From: CAZUHK01 sp964620345
GTDB taxonomy: Bacteria; Planctomycetota; Phycisphaerae; Phycisphaerales; Zrk34
NCBI GenBank assembly: GCA_964620345.1
Contig: CAZUHK010000106.1
Span: 1 to 11,121 of the forward strand
Direction: 5' to 3'
Length of the DNA: 11,121 nucleotides
Each line of letters begins with the position of its first letter. The stretch's first letter is position 1. Both the position numbers and the translations under genes were made by a program. Of the stretch, positions 6,436 to 11,121 are shown one piece after another. A model generated the notes under the pieces. It had not been told where the DNA came from. It did not search any database and saw only the letters and a list, made by a program, of their open reading frames with translations.

Positions 6436-7977
6436 TCAGCGCGGGTGGTCGCTGAACAGTTGCGATGGCTGCTCGGTCGCCACGCGGGGGTGGTACAACG
6501 GGGCGTCGGCATCGACGATCGCGCCGCGCGGCATGTGGTACAGGTTGGTGTAGTGGCCGTCGATGGCCAGCGCGTGCGTCTGGGTCGCTTCGCGGTCCTG
6601 TTCGCAGCGGCGCTGGGCCGCGTCGAAATCCCATGAGGCATCGATCAGCGCCCGCAACCGCTGAGCAGTCGGCGTGTGGGCGGGGTCGGCCGCGAGGTTG
6701 CGCTGCTCCAGCGGGTCGGCTTCGATGTCGAACAGCAGGTCGGGCATCTGCTCGCCGCGGAAGCGGACATACTTCCACCGCCCATCGCGGATCGCGCGGT
6801 GCTCGCTGCCCTCGCCCCAGCGTGGGTTGGGGTTGTCGAACACCACCGGCCCGCGCGCCGGCTCTTCGCCGCGCTGTACGGCCGGGGACAGGTCCGTGCC
6901 ATCCAAGCCGCCTGGGACATCCACGCCGCAGAATCCGCAGACCGTGGGGAACAGATCGGCGAGACTGACCGGGGTATTCAACCGCGACGGGTCGATCTGG
7001 CCGCGGCGATGCTCGGGCGTCGAAACGATCAGCGGCACGCGCGCCGCGGCCTCGTGCCAGGAGTTTTTCCACCACATGCCGTGCTCGCCGACCAGCTCGC
7101 CGTGGTCGGAGGTGTAGATGACGATCGTGTTGTCCAGCAGGCCCTGGCGTTCGAGGTTGGCGAGCATGTCGCCGATGATCTCGTCGAGGTAATCGACGCA
7201 GGCGAAGTAACAGGCCCGGGCGTACATCTTTTCTTCTTCGCCGATCGCCTCGGTCTTAAAGCCCTTGGCCATGCCGAGGGTCATCGGGTGGTCGGCGGTA
7301 TCGCCGGTGCGTTGGACCTTGGGCGGGGTCACGCCGTCGGGCCAGTAGCGATCGATGAAGCGCTTGGGCGCGGTCAGCGGAAAGTGGGGCCGGCTGAAAG
7401 AAGCGCACAGCATCCACGGCTGATGCGCGTGATTGGCCGATTGCTCGCGAATCCATGCGATGGACTGGCGCGCGGTGACTTGTTCCTGGTGGGCCGACTC
7501 GGGGATTTCGCTGACCCCGGCGTCGAGGGTGCGGTCGCGCATCTCCCGGCCGCCCCAGCGGTCGAGCGGTTCCCACTGGTGGCCGATGCCGCCGGTCAGG
7601 TCGCCGTACGGCCGATGCTCGAAGCCGACGAACTGCCGATCGCCGCCCAGGTGCATTTTGCCGACGAGGCACGTGGCGTAACCGGCGTCGGTGAGCGTGC
7701 CCGGCAGCGTCGCGGCCCCGGGGCGCAGCATGAAACTGTTGCCCCAGCCGGCGGATTTCATCGGATCGGTGCCGGTCAACATGCAGATGCGCGATGGCGT
7801 GCATAGCGGTACCTGGCAATAGGCGGTGTGGAACGCGCAACCGCGTGCGGCCAGATCGTCGAAGGCCGGAGTGTTGGCCGGCTCGCCATCGGTCGACGGG
7901 TCGAGGTGGCTGAAGAAGCGATAGCTGTGCTCGTCCGAAAGCAGCCACAGCACGTTGGGGCGTTGGGCGTCGGTCAT
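6436..7977 (-). CDS. Sulfatase (formylglycine-dependent, CxPSR type)
   Basis: 513 residues from ATG 7977. The start is set by the conserved opening RPNVLWLLSDEH (residues 6-17), whose Asp15 is a calcium ligand in this family. The signature CTPSRICMLTG at 59-69 has Cys59 for conversion to formylglycine and Arg63. Further active-site matches are GKMHLGG (106-112; Lys107 and His109), RPHFP (196-200) and SDHGELVGEHGMWWK (290-304; Asp291, His292). The C-terminal subdomain carries the usual RAIRDGRWKYVRF strand (394-406) and LLFDIEADPLEQRNLA (414-429). The family hydrolyses sulfate esters of sugars, steroids or choline; the substrate is not deducible here. No signal peptide is visible, so the enzyme is probably cytoplasmic, unlike many planctomycete sulfatases. 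It needs an FGE or anaerobic maturase that is not in this window. No Shine-Dalgarno precedes the ATG. It is convergent with the aldehyde dehydrogenase. Confidence 0.93.
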   Translation of the reverse strand: MTDAQRPNVLWLLSDEHSYRFFSHLDPSTDGEPANTPAFDDLAARGCAFHTAYCQVPLCTPSRICMLTGTDPMKSAGWGNSFMLRPGAATLPGTLTDAGYATCLVGKMHLGGDRQFVGFEHRPYGDLTGGIGHQWEPLDRWGGREMRDRTLDAGVSEIPESAHQEQVTARQSIAWIREQSANHAHQPWMLCASFSRPHFPLTAPKRFIDRYWPDGVTPPKVQRTGDTADHPMTLGMAKGFKTEAIGEEEKMYARACYFACVDYLDEIIGDMLANLERQGLLDNTIVIYTSDHGELVGEHGMWWKNSWHEAAARVPLIVSTPEHRRGQIDPSRLNTPVSLADLFPTVCGFCGVDVPGGLDGTDLSPAVQRGEEPARGPVVFDNPNPRWGEGSEHRAIRDGRWKYVRFRGEQMPDLLFDIEADPLEQRNLAADPAHTPTAQRLRALIDASWDFDAAQRRCEQDREATQTHALAIDGHYTNLYHMPRGAIVDADAPLYHPRVATEQPSQLFSDHPR

Positions 7978-7984
7978 CGCGCCA

Positions 7985-8013
7985 AGATTAGCCACACACG
8001 TCGCGTCCGGCAA
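7985..8013 (-). promoter_or_regulatory. Candidate promoter for the sulfatase, implying a leaderless transcript
   Basis: Read on the minus strand, TTGCCG (8013-8008) is followed after exactly 17 bp by TAATCT (7990-7985), and the ATG at 7977 starts 7 bp downstream. That would place the transcription start at or next to the start codon, which fits the lack of a Shine-Dalgarno. The -10 matches the consensus at only three of six positions, so this is a weak call. Confidence 0.28.
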
Positions 8014-8037
8014 TGTCGGCCAAACGGTTTGCGAGCA

Positions 8038-8217
8038 CGGAAGTAGAAATGTCCCCTTCGGACCAAAATCGAAGCGTTTGCGATGCGGCCGCTTTTGACG
8101 ATTTTGCACGAACGGGCGCCGGCCGGGCGATGCTTGGCGGCCGTCGGCCCGACCGGTGCGCCTGATCACCGGCCGTCCCACGCGGCGCTTGGGCTGATGC
8201 CCTCTGCGCGGCATGGG
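8038..8217 (-). mobile_element. Possible insertion-sequence end remnant in the sulfatase upstream spacer
   Basis: The 328-bp gap between the sulfatase and the Gfo/Idh gene has no gene I trust. On the minus strand, part of it reads GRPVIRRTGRADGRQ, then RRPFVQNRQKRPHRKRF, then GPKGTFLLP. The DNA for the last part contains GGGGACATTTCTACTT (minus strand, near 8056-8041). I recall GGGGACATTTCTA-type sequences at the ends of transposase-bearing elements and as solitary remnants in many genomes. No transposase, second end or target duplication is seen, so this is at best a solo end or fragment. The rest of the gap holds the terminator at 8235-8269 and the candidate sulfatase promoter. Confidence 0.3.
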
Positions 8218-8234
8218 CCCGAAGCAAACACGCG

Positions 8235-8269
8235 AAAAAAGCCCCCGACACACGCGGCGTCGAGGGCTT
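8235..8269 (-). terminator. Rho-independent terminator of the C2/PqiA/Gfo-Idh unit
   Basis: Read on the minus strand, AGCCCTCGAC (8268-8259) pairs with GTCGGGGGCT (8249-8240) as a 10-bp stem with one U-G pair and a 9-base loop. It is followed by an uninterrupted run of six T residues (8240-8235, the first shared with the stem foot). It begins 37 bases after the stop of the Gfo/Idh gene and is the clearest terminator in the window. It separates that transcript from the sulfatase. Confidence 0.88.
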
Positions 8270-8305
8270 GGCAGTAGCATCTGTTTCGTCGTCGGGCCGG
8301 TTTGA

Positions 8306-9487
8306 TCAGAACGATGCGCTCATGTCGGCCTTGACCTTCTTCGCCGGTTTGGGCTTGCGGAACTTGCTCTTGGCCGCGAGGTCTTTGATGAGCTTGTCGA
8401 ACTTGTCGCGGGGCGTGGGGATCTTCACCGGCTCGCCGGTCAGCCCGCTCATCAGCATCGCGTTGCCCAGCTCCAGGCCGTGGATGCCTTCGATCGCCTC
8501 GGCGACGAGCAGCGACTTGTCATTTTTCAGCACGGCCTGCACGAACTGTTCGGTGACCTGCTTGTGGCCGCCGCCCTTGCCGCCGAGTTGGATGTCCATC
8601 AAGTCGCGCGCCGGGGTACCGAACGCCTGATCGGTGGTGAAGGAGTATTCGCGGACCGGTTGGTGGGTCTTGAGCAGCTCGAAGCGATCGTTGTCGACGA
8701 TGATGCGGCCGCCATCGCCGGTGATCTCGAGGCGGTTGGTGCCTGGCGCATCGCCGGTGGTGGTCACGAACACGCCGGTCGCGCCGTTGGGATATTCCAG
8801 GATCGCGGTGACGTCGTCGTCGACTTCGATCTTGTGGTGCTTGCCCAGGCCCGCAACGGCGGTGACGCGGTTGGGCATGCCCGCGAACCACTGGATGAGG
8901 TCGAGGTTGTGCGGGCACTGGTTGATCAGCACGCCGCCGCCCTCGCCGGCCCAGGTCGCCCGCCAGCCGCCCGAGTCGTAGTAGGTCTGGCTTCTGAACC
9001 AACTGGTGATGATCCAGTTGACGCGTTGAATCTGGCCGATCTCGCCGGTGTCGATCAGTTGCTTGACCTTCCGCCAGCGCGGCTCGGTGCGCTGCTGGAA
9101 CATCGCGCCCCAGATGGGCTTTTTCTTCATCCGCTTGTATGCCTGGTTGACCTCGGCCGCGGCCTTGGCGGTAACGGCCACGGGCTTCTCGCACAGCACG
9201 TGCAGCCCGCGCTTGAACGCGGCCTTGGTCAGCGGCGGGTGGTCGTAGTGGGGCGTGGCGATGAGGATCGCATCCACGTCGGCCTTGGCGATCAGCGCGC
9301 TGCCTTGCTCGTAGGTTTCCAGCGCGTCGCCGTTGGCGGCTTTGCCGACGCCCACTTCGATGCGCTGCGGATCGTGGTCGGCGATGGCGGTGAGCTTCAC
9401 GCCGGGCACCTCGTGCATGTAGCCGATGTGGCTGGAGCCCATGTTGCCGATGCCGATGATGCCGAGTTTCACAACCTGCTTGGCCAT
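8306..9487 (-). CDS. Gfo/Idh/MocA-family NAD(P)-dependent dehydrogenase
   Basis: 393 residues from ATG 9487, with AGGAG at 9503-9499 (spacing 11). The N-terminal Rossmann fold has GIIGIGNMGSSH (9-20, the GxGxxG dinucleotide motif). Asp37 in AIADHDP closes the second strand; an acidic residue here favours NAD over NADP. ILIATPHYDHPP (74-85) and the family hallmark CEKPVAV (99-105, Lys101) follow. The C-terminal alpha/beta substrate domain includes GGVLINQCPHNLDLIQWFAG (184-203), whose His193 is in the position of the usual catalytic or substrate-binding His. Members oxidise or reduce sugars, cyclitols and sugar acids. The last 25 or so residues are Lys-rich (KSKFRKPKPAKKVKAD) beyond the usual fold end. 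No Tat signal is present, so it is cytoplasmic, unlike many planctomycete paralogues. It is the last gene of its unit, 44 bp after the PqiA-like gene and before a strong terminator. Substrate unknown. Confidence 0.92.
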   Translation of the reverse strand: MAKQVVKLGIIGIGNMGSSHIGYMHEVPGVKLTAIADHDPQRIEVGVGKAANGDALETYEQGSALIAKADVDAILIATPHYDHPPLTKAAFKRGLHVLCEKPVAVTAKAAAEVNQAYKRMKKKPIWGAMFQQRTEPRWRKVKQLIDTGEIGQIQRVNWIITSWFRSQTYYDSGGWRATWAGEGGGVLINQCPHNLDLIQWFAGMPNRVTAVAGLGKHHKIEVDDDVTAILEYPNGATGVFVTTTGDAPGTNRLEITGDGGRIIVDNDRFELLKTHQPVREYSFTTDQAFGTPARDLMDIQLGGKGGGHKQVTEQFVQAVLKNDKSLLVAEAIEGIHGLELGNAMLMSGLTGEPVKIPTPRDKFDKLIKDLAAKSKFRKPKPAKKVKADMSASF

Positions 9488-9498
9488 GTTGGGGTTCG

Positions 9499-9503
9499 CT
9501 CCT
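9499..9503 (-). promoter_or_regulatory. Shine-Dalgarno AGGAG of the Gfo/Idh gene
   Basis: AGGAG on the minus strand lies 11 bases before the ATG at 9487. It supports that start over the much longer open frame that continues upstream to 9973, which is antisense or shifted relative to the PqiA-like gene. The spacing is slightly long. Confidence 0.55.
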
Positions 9504-9531
9504 GTTGGTTGGGTTGCTGGTGAAGGTGCCG

Positions 9532-10107
9532 TTATAGCAGTGGTGGGCGGCCGATGAAAACCCGGGGCCGCGGCGCGGCCGCGCGGCGCTCGAGTTGGTG
9601 GAGCATGATTGACGCGATGATGCCGGCGATGACCGAGGCGGCGAACAGGCCCACGCCGATTTCGAGCGACACCTTCGTCGTGTCGCCCAGGCCCTTGATG
9701 GCGATGACGATCAGGGCGAGCACGAGCACATCGAGCATGGAGAACTTGCCGGTGTGGTGGGCGATGGTCAGCAGCGGGCCGGCGCGGCGGCCGACGGCCA
9801 GGGCGTGGGTCGCGGCGGCCATGATCGCGAGCTTGGCCGTGGGGAAGATCGCCGAGAACAGCAGCAGCACCAGACCGATGCCCGGGCTGTCGTGGCGGAG
9901 CATCGCGAGGATGCCGCTGAGCATCGAGTACCGCCGCGTCTGATGCAGCTCGGGCTTGAGCAGGCGCAGCCACGATTCATACTGGCCGAAGGTGGTCTGG
10001 ATCGTCATGCACGGCAGCACGAGGCCCAGGCCCAGGGCGACCGCGGCGAGCAGGATCACGCCGCGCGTCGCCCACAGCAGCCGGGCGGCGGCGGGGCGGT
10101 CAGCCAC
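9532..10107 (-). CDS. PqiA-like (paraquat-inducible protein A domain) inner-membrane protein
   Basis: 191 residues starting at GTG 10107. Four hydrophobic segments are visible at about 14-33, 75-97, 124-141 and 146-168. The PqiA-domain signature is present: a proline and lysine in the second helix (FPTAKLAIM, 88-96), then the conserved GKFSMLDVLVLALIVIAIK (120-138). The first helix is followed by LPCMTI, as in single-domain PqiA proteins. PqiA/LetA-type proteins are inner-membrane partners of MCE proteins in lipid transport between membranes. No MCE-domain gene is in the window, so that role is inferred only from the family. The GTG start overlaps the stop of the upstream C2-like gene within GTGGCTGA (10107-10100), a standard arrangement for translational coupling. 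No independent Shine-Dalgarno is apparent. The window shows one PqiA domain (about 190 residues), half the size of E. coli PqiA. Confidence 0.85.
   Translation of the reverse strand: MADRPAAARLLWATRGVILLAAVALGLGLVLPCMTIQTTFGQYESWLRLLKPELHQTRRYSMLSGILAMLRHDSPGIGLVLLLFSAIFPTAKLAIMAAATHALAVGRRAGPLLTIAHHTGKFSMLDVLVLALIVIAIKGLGDTTKVSLEIGVGLFAASVIAGIIASIMLHQLERRAAAPRPRVFIGRPPLL
10100..10107 (-). other. 8-nt start/stop overlap coupling the C2-like and PqiA-like genes
   Basis: Read on the minus strand, GTGGCTGA contains the GTG start (10107-10105) of the PqiA-like gene and the TGA stop (10102-10100) of the C2-like gene in another frame. The close overlap and lack of a separate ribosome binding site point to translational coupling of the two membrane-linked proteins. 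Confidence 0.8.
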
Positions 10108-10732
10108 GGTTGCTGTCCAACTCGATCAGCTGCGGCAGGGGCGTGGCGCGGTCGATCATGTCGATCCGCAGCCGGGCCACGCCGCTGTCGGCCGGGACGG
10201 TGATGTCGTTGCGCCCCTCGCGCAGCTCGGCCAGCGGGATGGTCATGCGCAACGCCAGGTCGCTGCTCAGCGGGTCGTCGTCCCACACCTCGATGGTGAC
10301 GCTGTGGCCCGAGCCCACGCGGACGATCGGGCCGTTGACCACCGCGCCCACGTCGATCTCGCCGGTGAGCACCAGGTCTTTGACATCCACGCGGAACAGA
10401 TCCCACGCGGCGATGAGCTGGTCCTCGCGCTCGGGCAGGGTGAACACGCGCTGGTCCTGCCAATGGATGTGGACTTTGGCATCGGGCGCCGAGCCGCCGC
10501 GGTCCCATCGGCCGCCGTCGGGCGTGGTGGGCTTGAACTCCACCAGGCGGACGAACAGATAGTAATCCCTCTGGGCTCCGACGGTGGGCGGCGTGCGGGC
10601 CGGTGGGGCGGGGGCGTTTTGGGGCACCGGGTCTGGCCCCAGCCACCAGACGCCCGCGACGATGCCGCCGACGATCACCACGACCGCCGCGGCCCAGGCC
10701 AGGTGCGCGATTCGACTGGGGCGGTCCGCCAT
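10100..10732 (-). CDS. Membrane-anchored protein with a C2-like domain
   Basis: 210 residues from ATG 10732. One hydrophobic segment (residues 11-31) after a short basic N-terminus looks like a signal anchor, with the rest outside the cytoplasm. A Pro/Ala-rich linker (34-50) follows. The region from about 54 to 195 resembles a C2-type beta sandwich. It starts with YYLFVRLVEFKP (57-68). VTIEVWDDDPLSSDLALRMTIPLAELREG (145-173) has the WDDD-x-SSD acidic loop followed by an iPL-x-eL strand typical of C2 domains, and LRIDMIDR closes it. C2 domains bind membranes or phospholipids, often with calcium through such aspartates. The family match is by pattern only. Its stop overlaps the GTG start of the PqiA-like gene by 8 nt, so the two are made together. 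Both proteins open with the same five residues (MADRP when GTG is read as Met). The ribosome binding site is weak. Confidence 0.68.
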   Translation of the reverse strand: MADRPSRIAHLAWAAAVVVIVGGIVAGVWWLGPDPVPQNAPAPPARTPPTVGAQRDYYLFVRLVEFKPTTPDGGRWDRGGSAPDAKVHIHWQDQRVFTLPEREDQLIAAWDLFRVDVKDLVLTGEIDVGAVVNGPIVRVGSGHSVTIEVWDDDPLSSDLALRMTIPLAELREGRNDITVPADSGVARLRIDMIDRATPLPQLIELDSNRG

Positions 10733-10835
10733 GCGATCATCGTCGCCTCGGTCGCGGGGCGTGTCCACCGCCGGCCGGTTTCGCCGCGCGATGGCGTGGC
10801 GTATCTTGCTGACCGCCCCCACCGCATCGGCCACC

Positions 10836-10840
10836 AGGAG
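10836..10840 (+). promoter_or_regulatory. Shine-Dalgarno AGGAG of the aminotransferase gene
   Basis: AGGAG lies 6 bases before the ATG at 10847, which is ideal spacing. It sits at the right end of the 114-bp divergent spacer from the C2-like gene. No convincing -35/-10 pair was seen in that spacer. Confidence 0.8.
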
Positions 10841-10846
10841 CGTGCC

Positions 10847-11121
10847 ATGTTCGCGAACCTTCAGCCCGCGCCGCCCGACCCGATCCTCGGGCTCACCGAG
10901 GCGTTCCATGCCGACCCGAATCCCGACAAGATCAACCTCGGCGTGGGCGTGTACAAGGACGCCGCCGGCCGCACGCCCGTGCTCCATTGCGTCAAGCAGG
11001 CCGAGCGGAAGATTCTCGAAGCCCAAACCAACAAGAGCTACAAGCCGATCGACGGCGACCCGGCCTACGCGCGGGCGGTGCAGACTTTGATGCTCGGCGC
11101 CGAGCACCCGATCCACACCCA
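10847..11121 (+). CDS. Aspartate/aromatic amino-acid aminotransferase (first 91 residues, runs off right edge)
   Basis: The ATG at 10847 has an ideal ribosome binding site, and 91 codons plus two bases remain before the window ends with no stop. The N-terminus matches the class I PLP aminotransferase subgroup of AspC/TyrB closely. MFANLQPAPPDPILGLTEAF (1-20) and KINLGVGVYKDAAGRTPVL (28-46) are followed by AERKILE (52-58), then SYKPIDGDPAYARAVQTLML (64-83). The N-terminal LGVGVYKD segment contributes to substrate closure in this subgroup. The enzyme transfers amino groups between aspartate (or aromatic amino acids) and 2-oxoglutarate, in the cytoplasm. The PLP-binding lysine lies beyond the window, so activity cannot be checked, and the aspartate or aromatic preference cannot be decided. 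It is divergent from the C2-like gene and likely starts its own transcript. Confidence 0.9.
   Translation, partial: MFANLQPAPPDPILGLTEAFHADPNPDKINLGVGVYKDAAGRTPVLHCVKQAERKILEAQTNKSYKPIDGDPAYARAVQTLMLGAEHPIHT

Noticed and set aside
6285..6452. Short plus-strand open frame in the convergent gap
   Set aside because: No ribosome binding site and no recognisable sequence; it runs into the sulfatase 3' end.
6676..7806. 376-codon plus-strand open frame
   Set aside because: Antisense shadow of the sulfatase.
7978..8280. N-terminal 101-residue extension of the sulfatase
   Set aside because: The sulfatase fold starts right after ATG 7977. The extension is Arg-rich and crosses the terminator at 8235-8269.
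9488..9973. N-terminal extension of the Gfo/Idh protein
   Set aside because: It overlaps the PqiA-like gene in another frame. The Rossmann motif begins just after ATG 9487, which has a Shine-Dalgarno.

Overview
The window is GC-rich and gene-dense, with high-GC codon use and long open antisense frames in nearly every gene. The gene mix suggests a Planctomycetota-like heterotroph, perhaps of the Phycisphaerae type: a CxPSR sulfatase, a Gfo/Idh-type dehydrogenase, a xylose-isomerase-like TIM-barrel enzyme and a DUF342/FapA-like protein. That assignment rests on gene content and style, not on a marker gene.

Layout from left to right. Positions 1-882 (minus) are the N-terminal 294 residues of a FapA/DUF342-family protein that runs off the left edge. 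A 168-bp divergent spacer with a GTCAAAAC/GTTTTGAC inverted repeat separates it from a plus-strand run. That run has a sugar phosphate isomerase/epimerase-like TIM barrel (1051-2085), an AT-richer unrecognised three-helix membrane protein (2093-2842), a broken remnant of a short conserved protein (about 2850-3046), an acetolactate-synthase-like ThDP enzyme (3133-4806), and an NAD(P)-dependent aldehyde dehydrogenase 25 bp downstream (4832-6268). Convergent to these, on the minus strand, is a sulfatase (7977 down to 6436) with no visible signal peptide. A 328-bp spacer follows, holding a possible insertion-sequence remnant, a possible leaderless promoter and a strong Rho-independent terminator. 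The terminator ends a minus-strand unit read from the right: a membrane-anchored C2-like protein (10732-10100), a PqiA-like membrane protein that overlaps it by 8 nt, and a Gfo/Idh-type dehydrogenase (9487-8306). The right edge holds the start of a plus-strand aspartate/aromatic aminotransferase (10847 onward).

Functionally, the TIM-barrel enzyme, ThDP enzyme, aldehyde dehydrogenase and Gfo/Idh dehydrogenase are the same four superfamilies that make up an inositol (iol) catabolic pathway. However, the ThDP enzyme looks like AlsS rather than IolD, so only a general sugar or polyol catabolic role is supported. The sulfatase would fit removal of sulfate from such substrates. The clearest structural oddities are the compositionally distinct stretch at about 2093-3046, with a foreign-looking membrane protein next to a decayed gene, and the C2/PqiA pair. 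I do not see a clear-cut new multi-gene system such as a defence island, CRISPR array or biosynthetic cluster.
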